A DNA stretch of 64,000 bases from Gentiana macrophylla (Eukaryota > Streptophyta > Magnoliopsida > Gentianales > Gentianaceae), in the NCBI GenBank assembly GCA_026214975.1, contig JAOBSW010000441.1, positions 97,059-161,058 of the forward strand, written 5' to 3'. Under the pieces are notes generated by a model. That model was given only the letters and a program-made list of their open reading frames with translations. It searched no databases and had not been told where the DNA came from. The translations under genes were made by a program, and so were the position numbers. Below, piece by piece: positions 45,427 through 56,844 of this stretch; the first letter of the stretch is position 1; each line of letters begins with the position of its first letter.

Positions 45427-47084
45427 TGTTGGTCCCTTGAAAAGGCTTTGGTTAAGTTTAGGGGGGGTGAATAAACTTAACACTTAAAGATTTTGGAGTT
45501 AACTAACTCAACAAGGTCAGTAGCCTGCTGACTGCTCAGTAGTCTGCTGACGGTAGATATTACTGAATTTGTTGCAGCGGAATATATTCAAATTAAGCCT
45601 TATTACTTGTTGTTCAAATATGATACTAAGTATTAGCTACTCAACAGTGTAAGTGTGTGATTCAGTTGCTAGTTTTAGTAAGTTGATGTGATCAGTATAC
45701 TAAATATAGAAATTAAACGCATAAAGTAAGTAGGCAGATTTTATAGTGGTTCCAGGTGGTGTAATCCTATCAGTCCACTCTTCTCCTGTGATGTTGGAGG
45801 AAATTCATTAGAGATCTTTGAGGTTGTTGTTACAAAAATCCCTAAGTTGTCTGTCCTTCACCAATAGCTATGGCTTCACAAACTGAATATTTGAAACATA
45901 TAGGATTGTTGGTTCAAAATATTCCACTGGTCCTTGAAGGGTATGATTGCCTTTTCACCAGCTCCACCACAAACAATAGTTCTTGACACCTAAGTGCTTC
46001 TCTGTCTTCAGCAGGTTTCTTGTAAAAGAAAGTTTGAATCAAGTGAATGATTCAACAGTCAGCAGCTTGATCAGGATGAAATGATCAACAGCTTGAGGTC
46101 TTCAAGTGTGTACACTTGATGTAACTTGATAGCAGGTTACACTTGAAGAGTTTTCTAGATCAGTAGCTTTAAGATCAGTGAATGTCAGCAGGGTGATTTT
46201 CTTGATTACAAACTTGATAGCTTAAGATAGATTGTTGTTTTTCATCACTTGTATCTGAATCAGGAGTCCTCTATTTATAGGTGAGAATCCTGTGACTTAT
46301 GTTTGAATTTCAAACATAGCCGTTTCAGGTTTGTCCCCATTCTAACTTGCTTTCTGTCCATGTACATAGTCATCGACCTTTGTCGATTTACTTTTTGGCG
46401 AGTTTCGATCTGTTCACCCTTTGACTTATATCCATTGGTTAATCCTCTGAATCTTTCCAACGTCCCTTTAATCTTTACCATTGATTTGTTGACAAAATCA
46501 AGACTTTTAATCTTCTAATGTAACCTTTGATTGAATCGAGATTTACATTCAGCAGATTCCAGTGTGTGTAAGTCTGCTGAAATGCTTGTCAGTCAGCCGT
46601 CTGAACTTTTCTGTGTTTATAGAACACTTCAGCTGACTGTCTTTTATCTAACATTTAATTGTAAAGTTAGAGCACACCATTTTAAACATAACTAAGTTCC
46701 AATCACCAATTAACTTGTGGAACTTAGACCTTGTACACAAGGTAAAATGTAATCAGTTTAGGTCATCACAGACTTCCCAAAATTATGATCCATATCCTTG
46801 ACTTTAATTACTAAGTTTGATCCCTTAGCCTTCAATAAATGAGTTTGCACCCTCAGCCTTCAGTCTTTAGCAGGTTCCTATTCTAGTCTACTGACCTAGT
46901 AACCTTACTGGCCTAGACAGGTCTGCTGATAAAGTCAGCTGACATCCTTACAGTGCTTGTTTGATCAAACCTATACAAAGATCAAACTCTAATAAGCCTA
47001 TACATTTTATCTAGACATCTTTTTGCCTTTGCTCTATAACAGCTAGTCTGGCACTCATCATTAAAACTTAAAATAAGTCCAACA
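45427..47084 (-). mobile_element. Element B 5' LTR
   Basis: 1,658 bp. On the plus strand it runs from TGTTGGTCCCTTGAAAAGG to AAATAAGTCCAACA. TATA box at 46271-46280 (plus-strand CTATTTATAG). It carries the same conserved block as the other family LTRs. The TG..CA ends are intact. Confidence 0.93.
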
Positions 47085-48559
47085 TAGGACAAGTGCTTAA
47101 ATAGAGGACTTATCAAAGTCTCTGTTCTAAGCATGTATGTTGAGATAAATCAATTTATGTTCAAGTCAACTCTCGGATATATGATATCCTACAAGTGTGA
47201 TTAAATTAGAAAGTTCAAATACAGAATTTGAAGGTGAAGCAAACGTTGCAACACTGACCATCTTCTGAATCTAGTAAACTGATAAGGGAACTAATTAACT
47301 GTTATTATGTTCCGGTTCTTATAAAGAACATGATTTTCAGTTACTTGTTAGGATTTAGTAGACATATTCAATTGTAATGAATAAATGTTATTTCGATAAA
47401 GTCGAAAGGTCACTGAATCTAACATACTAGATTATTGTCACCATATAGTTGATATAAGTGATGAAATCTCAACTAAATATTTGTATGGTTGTTATCCTTA
47501 ATATTTGGTGGTCGTTCTAGACATAGTCTCTATGGTGGGGAATCGTGTGATTAGATGTCATTCTAATGACATCTGAACCATGTGATTATGAATCACATGG
47601 GTAATATGTATCTTATCTAAAGATGACTAAAATACCCTTTTAAGAAAAGGTTATAAAATCTAGAAAGTTATCTAAAGCCTAAACATACCGATTTTTGTTG
47701 GCTTATGAGAATTAATGCCATAAATAATTGTTTATCTCTCTTTTGGACTATTTTTAGAAATAGTTGAATGTACTTATTGAAGTACAACTATTCGGAAAGC
47801 CCGAAAAGTTTGAGCTAGTACGAATATGAGATTGATGAACTACTAAGGAATTAATCTTCAATTGGATTGAAGTAATTAATACCTGAAGGGTGTTTCAGAA
47901 GTCATCTGAAATAGAATCAGATTCTCCCTTGAAGGAACCATCTTTAGGATACGCAATTAGATTGTGTTCCTAAAATGGAAACAACACTTTATACGATAAA
48001 GATGTGACGTAAGCCATATGAAGTGTCCCTTACCCGTTTCGGGATAGTGCTCTTATACTTAACCAAGTTCCAAAGAATAAAGGTTGAACAAATTCCATAT
48101 TAGATATGGAAGAAGATAATGTCGAATCTATCTTAACCGATGATTTGAAGTTGTCATATGTAGAGTCAGAAAGGCTTGGAGCCTAGTACGACATATGCAA
48201 CTTTGTGGAATGTCTTAGCTAGCACGCTGGATAATATTTACTTATCCATGGAACAAAATGTTTGTCTCCAAATATGTTGTCTTCTAAAGGAAGTGTTTCT
48301 TCCAAAAGAAACAATGGGAGTCAATAAGATCTCAATGAAGTTTGAGAACCATAAAGATATACTCAACCATTGGAACATGAGCAGACGCCACATAGTGATG
48401 AGGTGTAGAACACTGCTCATTGCACACAAAAGTTCTGTTAGTTTGTGGATAACCTCAAGCTTGAAAGGGCTGCTGGTATGTTAATCTTGAAGAGTGAATG
48501 TCTCACGACTTATGAAAGAATGTTTGAGAGGCAAGATTGAGAGATATGGCCATGAGCCA
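47085..48559 (+). other. Element D upstream part, too decayed to read
   Basis: Joins to 32837 across element B and runs into the reverse-transcriptase remnant at 48560. Presumably gag to integrase of the old copia element. The longest frame (48176-48484) has no family motif. AT-rich and full of stops. Confidence 0.4.
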
Positions 48560-48968
48560 TAATATCTGAATTAGATTCCATCAGTGACAACCAGGTTGTG
48601 AACTTAGTCTGTCTTACCTAGAGGGATTGTCCCTGAAAGGCTGACATGGAAAGTAATATGATTACCATAAGGCTATAGTGATGGCTGAAGGGTTTGAGGT
48701 GTAAAACTTGCAATTATATTTAGGCTGCCAGCTGAGCCTAGTTCTATTCAGACTATGCTTGTTGTAACCTCGTATCATGGCTATATGATAATGTTGAACA
48801 TGTTGGGCAAACAACTCGATGTTCATAGACAATTACATGATATGTGATCCCACGAGATCCATTTATGGAATCGAACAAGTTCCTCTAGATAATTTCTTTG
48901 TTTGATAATCAAAGGAGTTTGATTTAGTCAAAAGAAGGATATGACCAATGTACAAGATGGATAGTGGG
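48560..48968 (+). pseudogene. Element D reverse-transcriptase remnant, left half
   Basis: Across frame changes the translation matches the hinge and start of a copia reverse transcriptase: ELDSISDNQVVNLV near 48565-48606 corresponds to the usual MDSMY-NQVW-LV, KADME near 48640, RSIYGIEQ at 48855-48878 to the invariant RSIYGLKQ, and MYKMDSGS at the end to VYK-SGS. It breaks at 48968 where element C begins and resumes at 62313. D is a different copia lineage from B and C (Tork-like by these motifs, inferred). Many stops show great age. Confidence 0.65.
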
Positions 48969-50652
48969 TGTTGGACTTATTTTTAAGTTTTAGTGATGAG
49001 TGCGGACTAAGCATTTATAGAGCAAAGGCAAAAGATGTCTAGATCAAATGTATAGGCTTATTAGAGTTTGATCTTTGTATAGGTTTGATCAAACAAGCCT
49101 TTGTAATGGTCGGTGACTTATATCGTGAGACTAGTCTAGAGTCAAGTAGGGTAGATAGGTCATTAGACTTGTCGGGAACCTCTTTGAAGACTGAAAGGAA
49201 GTGAGGCTCAAACTTAGTTAATGAAGGCTAAGGGATCAAACTTAGTATTTAAAGTCAAGGATATGGAATCAGAATTTAGGGAAGTCTGTGATGACCTAAA
49301 CTGATTACATATACCTTGTGTACAAGGTCTAAGTTCCTTAAGTTGGATGGTGATTAGAACTTAGTTATATGCAAAAAGGTGTAATCTAACTTCATAAATA
49401 AAAGTTAGATAAAAGACAGTTAGCAAAATATAGTTCAGCTGACCGATATGTGTCTCAATGAGACTCATAAACTCTTTGATTCATATACCTCGGTTTATTC
49501 AAGATTACATTGAAAGAAAACATGGATAAGGACAGCTAACAACCTCTGATTTTATCAAACAAATCAATGGTTGAGATTAAAAGGACGTTGTGATGATTCA
49601 GGACTTTATCCAATGGTTACAAGTCAAAGGATGGGATGACCGCATTTTGTCAAAAAAGCGATCATTATCGATCCTATGAATAGTGACAGAAAGCAAGTCA
49701 AATGGGAAAAAATCTGGAACGGATATATTTGAATTTCAAATATAAGTCACAAGCATTCCTACCTATAAATAGAAGACTTATAACTCAGAAAAAGATGATG
49801 AAAATTAAGGAAAAGGAAGAGATAATTCGGAGCTGCATTTTCTTATCAAGAAAAACACCCTGCTGAACTTACTGAACTTAAAGCTACTGATCCAGAGAAA
49901 ATCTTCAAGTGTAATCTGCATTCAAGCTACATCAAGTTTACACACTTGAAGAGGCGCAAGTCTTGATCATATCATCCTAATCAAGTGCTTTGCCAAATGA
50001 ATCATTTACTTGATTCAATCTTTCTTTTACAAGAATCTACTGAGGACAGTGAAGCATCTGTTGGGTATGAAAGACAGTTGTTTGTGGTGGAGCTGGTGAA
50101 GAGGCAATCCTACCCTTCAAGGACCAGTGGAAGACTTTGGAGCTGCAATCCTACTTGTTCCAAGTGTTCAGTTTGTGAAGCCATAGTTATTGCTGAAGGA
50201 CAAGCAACATAGGAATCTTTGTAACAGCTACATCAAAGATCTCTAGTGAATTACCTCCAACATCACAGGAGAAGAGTGGGTGACGAGATTACACCACCTG
50301 GAACCACTATAAAATCTCGCCTACTTACTTTCTCGCACTTACATTCTGCATTTAGTTTATTATACACATCAACCTACTGAATCTAGCAACTGAAATCACA
50401 CACATACACTACTGAGTATCTAATACTTGGTATCATAATTTACAACAAGTAATAAGGCTTAATTTTGATATAATTCCACTGCACACATTCAGCAGACTCA
50501 ACAATCAGCAGACTACTGAGTGTCAACAGACTACTTAATTATCAGCAGGCTGCTGAAGTTGCTGAGTTTGTTAACTCTAAAAGTTTTAAGTGTTAAGTTT
50601 ATTCACCCCCGCCCCCTCTAAACTTAACCAAAGCCTTTTCAAGGGACCAACA
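48969..50652 (+). mobile_element. Element C 5' LTR
   Basis: 1,684 bp, TG..CA ends. TATA box CTATAAATAG at 49763-49772 splits it into U3 and R/U5. The block GATTACACCACCTGGAACCACTATAAAATC (50284-50313) is shared with all related LTRs here. Confidence 0.94.
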
Positions 50653-50654
50653 AT

Positions 50655-50667
50655 TGGTATCGGAGCA
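50655..50667 (+). promoter_or_regulatory. Element C primer-binding site
   Basis: TGGTATCGGAGCA, two bases after the 5' LTR; the tRNA-Met complement is TGGTATCAGAGC, so the only change is CAG to CGG. Confidence 0.85.
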
Positions 50668-50757
50668 GTGCTTCTGTTCTGAAGAATTCTTACTTGTTGT
50701 GCTTGTGAAAATACTTTAAATCCTTTTTCAAGTTACTGATTTTCAAAGCCTTGCATC

Positions 50758-53051
50758 ATGGATAACAACCAGTATGCTAGAACTATGCTGATGTGTTCTT
50801 TAGATAGATTTGATGAGTATAAACGTCGTATACATGCTTATCTAGCTGCAACACATGATGAGATGATGGATGTACTAACCGATGGACCACTGGAGATTAC
50901 CAAAGCAGTAACAGTGGGAGATGAGACACAATACATTCCAAAACCAAAAAGAGAATGGAATGCTGAAGATAGAAAGAGAGCAAATCTTAACAATATTGCT
51001 GTTGATATCATATACAGAACTCTGGATAGCAATATGTATATGAAGGTGAAGGATTGCAAAACTGCAAAGGAACTTTAGGACAAGATAAAGTTAATCTATG
51101 AAGGCACTGATGCTATCAAGAAGAACAAAATCAGTGTAGCCAAAAAGAGGTTTCAAAAGTTCAAAATGCTACCAAATGAAACCATTGATCAAATGGAATC
51201 AAGATTCAATGCAATCCTGGATGAACTTACCCTACTGAGTGTAAGCCATTCAAAAGAAGAAATCAACTCAAAAATCTTGGAAGCATTACCTGACAAAGAA
51301 GTTTGGGAGATGAAAGTCACTGCAATAGAAGAAATGAGAAAGTTGCATGAAGAGGATACCTTCAAATTATTCTCAGATCTTAAAGCCTATGAATTCAGCA
51401 AGAGACTGGTTCCTACCACTGAAAAGGATGAATCAAAGACAACTGCATTGGCTGCCAAACACCAAGAAGAAACTTTAGGAGCTCAAGATGATCTGCTGGA
51501 TGAGATGCAAGAGTAGATTGCCCTACTGAGCAAGAAAATCCGGATGATGAAAATAGGAAAGGGCTCTCCAAGGAATTTCCCTAAGAAATTCAGTGAGAAG
51601 AAGAAGGATGATTCAAGGAAAGACAATGATTACTTGTGTTTCCAAGGCAAGAAACCAGGACACTTCAAACCTGACTGTCCTGAGTTAAAACAAAGTAAGG
51701 AGCCTGATTATCTTTGCTTCAATTGCAAGAAGCCTGGACATTTTAGACCTGATTGTCTAGACCTACTGAAGACCAAGAGCCAACTGAGAAGACATGGCAA
51801 GAAGGCTATGGTTGCTGAGGATGAATCAGGGTATGAAGTTGAGTCGAAAGGAAATGAATCGATGACACAAAGACCGATTGCTAACATGGAAGATTATGCT
51901 TTGATGGCTAATATGGATTAAGCAGAGGAGGTATACAACCTTTGTATCTATCATTACTCTCTTTGGAAGTGATTGTGAATCAACTTGTGGTTCAAATCCT
52001 AGAAATTTCGATAATGATGAAACTTTGGATGCCATCCTTAATCAACTAAGGATAATAAATCGGTTATGAGATTGTGAAGGTGAAAAAAAGCACTTCAATT
52101 AGAAGTTGAGAGATTAAATCTTTGAATTAAGAATTCTCAAAGGAAAGGAAAAGAAGTTAGGCAGAATCGGCGATAAGCTGCTTTGAACATCCCGATGAGC
52201 TGGCGAGTCTGCTAAACCATCTTGTTCTTCCTTTGCATTCAAATATGGAAAGCCTTATGGTGATAGAACAGGGCTTGGATTTGGAACTCAACAATCCAAT
52301 AAGAGTGGATCGGCAAGGTCATGAACCTAGTACCGAGGATTGGTCCTAAGTTTGTGCTGCACAAGATCCAACTCCAAAAAAGGAGTTCTTTGAGGTAGTG
52401 AAACCTACTAAGCCGAAGTCTAAAAGGACATCATCAAGACATAACAAAATGGTAAATTCAAAGGTAGGACTATTGGACCTTCAGAGACTCACGATAGCGA
52501 GACTGCTACCAAGTCTCTTTGGACCACAAAAAGGGAAAAACCAGAAATATTCCAAGGATAAGAATCCTAAACCCAAAAATGTTAATCATTCTAGGGATAC
52601 TTATCTCAGGGGGAAAGGTAGATTGTTCCCTACTAATGATGATTGGAATATTCCTGCCCCTACTGCTAGAAACAGTAAGTATAACCATGCTGCTAGGGTA
52701 AAACCTAAGCAATGGAATCAGCAGAGGACTCAGCAGAGGACTTATACAAGACATCAACAAGGACCTCAGCAGACTCCATATTACAAAGCTGTTCCTAACA
52801 GACAGCAATCCAATGGTTATACTAATTCTTCAAACAACAAAAATCACTTCAAACAACATTACATACCAAAAGGCCAGAAAGCATATGTGAATCCCACACA
52901 ACCACTTGTTAGACTATATGGATGTGTAGAATACATGTATGAACCAAAGTATGACACTTTTAGAAGAAGACCTTATGGAAACATTCCATGTGTCATGCTT
53001 ACCACTGACCATTATGGACCCAAATAGGTTTGGGTACGTAAAATGTATTGA
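50758..53051 (+). pseudogene. Element C gag
   Basis: ATG 50758, clearly the same protein as B gag. The first 390 codons are in one frame but carry TAG 51076-51078 (sister copy has Trp), TAG 51514-51516 (sister has Gln) and TAA 51919-51921 (sister has Glu). Two zinc knuckles are near 51630 and 51710; in the first, the second Cys of CxxC reads Gly (CFQGKKPGHF). Frameshifts follow between 51925 and 52397. The basic Gln/Asn-rich tail is open at 52398-53027, and the frame ends at TGA 53049-53051 after WVRKMY. Confidence 0.9.
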
Positions 53052-53064
53052 CTTTGTTTTGTAG
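53046..53064 (+). promoter_or_regulatory. Gag stop with splice-acceptor-like motif before pol (element C)
   Basis: TATTGAC followed by TTTGTTTTGTAG and then the pol codons GGT GTC TGG TAC. It has the same geometry as in element B and, with TTTGTTTTGCAG, at the gag end of element A. Confidence 0.5.
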
Positions 53065-56000
53065 GGTGTCTGGTACTTTGACAGTGGATGTTCCAGACAT
53101 ATGACAAAGAATAAGCACTGTTTGTCAAACTATGTGGCAAAGGATGGTCCAAGGGTGAATTTTGGCAACAAGAATACACCTGGATACACAAGAGGATATG
53201 GCACACTTATGAGGAATGGACTAACAATCAGGAATGTTGCATATGTGGAAGGACTGGACTACAACTTGTTGAGCCTTTGGACAATTTACGTGACATGGGA
53301 TACAAGGTCACTTTTGACAAAAGCACTTATCTTGTCATCGGTGAAAGAGGTGATCAAATTGTGTTGGTGGAAGAAGACAACAAAACATGTACATTGTGGA
53401 TTGGTCTACTGCAGTTCCAGAAACATGCCTGATTATGCATACCAAGTCAGAACTTAATTGGTTATGGGACAAGAAGTTAAATCACTTAAATTTTGATGAT
53501 ATCAATCAGTTGGTAAAGAAGAAACTGGTGATTGGTTTACCTGAGATCACATTCAATAAGGATACTATATGTGATGCTTGTCAGCAAGGTAAACAGACTA
53601 AATCAAGCTTCAAATCAAAGACAAAGCAATGAACTAATAGAGTTTTGGAGCTGATGCACATGGATTTATTTGGACCAGTAACTCCAACAAGTGTAACTGG
53701 AAAGAAATACACTCTAGTGGTTGTGGATGATTATTCACGGTACACTTGGGTGATATTTATGAACAAGAAAAGTGAAACTCTTCAAAAGATGCCTGAACTT
53801 TTGAAGAGATTGCAAAATGAGAAAAGTTTGACTGTAGTAAAGATAAGATCAGACAAAGTACTTGAGTTTCTCAATAAAGTCATAAGAGAATACTGTGAAC
53901 ATAATGGTGTACTACATCAACTTGCTGCTGCTGGTACACCACAACAAAATGGGGTTGCTGAAAGAAGAAACATGACTTTGAAAGAAGCAGGAAGGACAAT
54001 GATTTGTGAAGCATTACTACGAGAGATATTGAAATTGCAAGCGATTAATACAACATGCTATACACAAGCAGAACCTCGAGTGAACAAAAAGCTGTTGAAG
54101 ACATCTTATGAGATTTGGAATGGAAGGAAACCTAATATATCCTATTTCCATCCATTTGGAAGTAAATGTTTTATCTTAAATCATAAGGAGCATTTGAAGA
54201 CATTCCAACCAAAGTCAGATGAAGGAATTTTCTTGGGATATTCTTGATCGACCAAGGCATTGAAGTCTTGAACAAAGGTCTTTGCAACATGAAGAAACAA
54301 TACATGTTGTGTTTGATGAACCTAAGTTCACTGGAATGGAAGAAGGAGATCCAGAACCTGTTGAGAATCTACAAGTCACTGATCCAGATTGTGTTGAAGT
54401 TTTGGAAAGATTCAATGACTTAAAAGTTTCTGATTCTGCCCCTGTTGAACACCCTGCTGGTGTTACTACTGATGCAACAATTGAAGCAGTTCAAGGATCT
54501 ACTGAACCCCCTGTTGAAGAAACAGCAGACCCTACTAAAGATGATGTTCCAGAAGATCAATCTAACCAGAATCCACAATGGTTAAGGAATCACCCAGCTG
54601 AACAAGTGATTGGCAATATACAGCAAGGTGTAAGGACTAGAAAACAACTAGAAGCAATGTTTACTTGTTTTCTATCTCAAATGGAACCTAAAGTTGTTGA
54701 AGAAGCAATTTCGGATCCAGATTGGATAATTTCTATGCAAGAAGAGTTGAATGAATTTGAAAGAAATCAGGTTTGGACACTAGTGGAAAGGCCTAGTCAT
54801 GCAAATATCATTGTTACAAAATGGGTATACAGAAATAAACTGGATGAATCTGGTACCATTGTGAGAAATAAGGCCAGACTAGTTGCAAAAGGCTATTCTC
54901 AAGCATAAGGAATAGATTTTGATGAGACATATGCCCCTGTTGCAAGATTGGAAGCTATCATATTGTTTTTGGCATATGCTGCTTATAAGAACTTCAAAGT
55001 TTATCAAATGGATGTCAAAAGTGCATTTTTGAATGGCATTCTAGAGGAGGAAGTGTATGTTCAGCAACCTCCTGGATTTGAAGTTAAAGATCAAGAAGAT
55101 AAAGTGTATAGACTCAATAAAGCACTTTATGGTTTGAAACAAGCACCAAGAGCATGGTACGAGACTCTATCTCAATTCTTGGTGGACAATGGTTTTACAA
55201 AAGACACTATTGATAAGACTCTTTTCGGGAATCGGTGAAGGAACGACAAGACTCTTTGGTACAAATTTATGTTGATGACATAATATTTGGTTCTGAAAAT
55301 GACTTGCTATGTGAGAAGTTTGCAAATCTAATGAAGAGTAAATTCCAAATAAGTATGATGGGAGAAATGAACTACGTTTTGGTATTGCAAGTTAAACAGA
55401 TGAAAGATGGAATCTTCATTCATCAAACCAAGTATACCAAGGAGTTAATGAAGAAGTTTGGTATGGAAAGCGATGTACCAAGATATCAACTCCATTGAGT
55501 ACAAATTTTAGATTGGATGAAGATAAAGAAGGCAAAGATGTTGATCAAACCTTATCTGAGAAGGATGATAGGCGATCATTGTACTTCATCGCCGTGCAGA
55601 CTGATATATCCTTTCTTTGTAGGTGTTTGTGCAAGATTTCAATCTAAACCTAAAGAAAGTCATTTAGGTGCTTGAGTCAAGAGAGTTCTCAAGTATCTAA
55701 AGGAGACTTTGGGAGTAGGGATATGGTATTCCCAAGATGGGAGTTTCAAAGTGATATCCTACTCGGATTCGATTATGCTAGATGCAAGATTGATAGAAAA
55801 AGCACCACAAGAACACATCGAGTTAATGGGAAATAGACTGGTTTCCTGGTTTAGCAAGAAACATGAAATCTATATCAACTTCCACTTCTTGAAATTTGAA
55901 TACATTCTTCTTTGGAAGTTCTTTGAGTACAAGTACTTTGGCTAAGACAACAATTAAGGGATTATGGAATTGAAGAAAGAGAAATTCCAATTATGTGTGA

Positions 56001-56274
56001 CAATACAAGTGCAATTGCAATCACAGAAAATCTTGTTTTGCACTCAAGAACCAAGCATATTGATGTGAGACATCATTTTATAAGAGATCATGTTGAAAAG
56101 AAAGATGTGGTGGTTCTCTATATCCCCACTGAAGATCAACTTGCTGATATTTTCACTAAACCTTTGGATAGTGAAAGATTTGCTAAACTAAGGACAGAAC
56201 TTGGAATCATTAAAGTTGGTGATCGAGTGTCTTTGGAATTCACCAAGGGGGTTAGTCTTTGCTATGTTGGGTGA
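53065..56274 (+). pseudogene. Element C pol: protease, integrase, reverse transcriptase, RNase H
   Basis: Starts GVWYFDSGCSRHMT with the protease DSG at 53080. A 2-bp change near 53275 shifts the frame. Integrase zinc region 53440-53590 (CDAC), core 53645-54247 (HMDLFGP, RSD, GVAERRN with catalytic Asp, Asp and Glu readable), Pro/Glu-rich hinge 54282-54780, reverse transcriptase 54780-55500 ([15 protein letters not shown] near 55268), RNase H 55700-56220 (TEDQLADIFTKPLD). Stops include TAA 54906-54908. Frameshifts near 55215, 55500-55700 and 55900 sit in places where CAG/CTG words of the sister copy are altered. The end around 56220-56274 is approximate. Confidence 0.92.
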
Positions 56275-56425
56275 GCTCACTTTGCAGATTAGTCATTGGT
56301 ATCAACAATTCCATGTACTTATGGTTGAACAATTGAGCAAATGAGGTTGCCAAGGGGATTGGTCTTTGTCATGATGGGTGAGCTCACTTGACAGATCAGT
56401 CATTGGTATTAAAATTCATCTTGTA
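56225..56425 (+). repeat. Duplicated 107-bp unit with palindrome GTGAGCTCAC between pol and extra ORF
   Basis: TTGGGTGAGCTCACTTTGCAGATTAGTCATTGGTAT (start about 56268) and a close copy 107 bp later; GTGAGCTCAC lies at 56271-56280 and 56378-56387. Element B has the same unit pair (39719 and 39829 on the plus strand) and, through its duplication, two further changed copies. Confidence 0.85.
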
Positions 56426-56723
56426 TTATCAATTGAACAATACAAAAGGATTTAAGCATCAGCAGAGTATTTTGTCAGCAGGCTGCTGAGGCAACCCTGC
56501 TGATGTCAAGTCTGCTGAATGAAACGTTACACAATCAAACTTATTAAAGTCAAAAAGCAGATTGGCGGGATATTTATTCTATCCTTTATAACCACAGTTA
56601 ACATGATCTAACGGTTACAAACGTTATGGAGAAGTAATAGACGACATGTCAAGACCGCATTCACTCAGATTTAATCATGGTTAATGTAACGAAGACACGT
56701 TAAGCGATTACAACCACTATCTG

Positions 56724-56735
56724 TCTATATATACA
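56724..56735 (+). promoter_or_regulatory. TATA box upstream of element C extra ORF
   Basis: TCTATATATACA, with the TATA core about 110-118 bp before the extra-ORF ATG at 56845. A TTCTTCATCTTTTTCTTTT leader lies just before the ATG. It matches element B in sequence and distance. Confidence 0.55.
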
Positions 56736-56844
56736 CAGACTACTACACAGAAGCTACTTGCAAAATCTCAGATTGATATTCTCTGTTTTTACACTGTGTG
56801 AACACAGATTTACAAGCTATCTTCTTCATCTTTTTCTTTTAACA

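Larger units (their letters stand above)
32843..47084 (-). mobile_element. Element B: full-length Sirevirus-like copia retrotransposon (14.2 kb)
   Basis: Both LTRs, the primer-binding site, gag, pol, the extra ORF and the polypurine tract are present in the expected order on the minus strand. Target duplication: TAGGG (32838-32842) against TAGGA (47085-47089), one mismatch next to a terminal base that also changed (the LTR edge reads CG instead of TG). Removing B joins GAAAGTTAGG to ACAAGTGC, sequence of the older element D. Every gene has stops or frameshifts. Element C is the same family in the opposite orientation 1.9 kb away. Confidence 0.93.
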
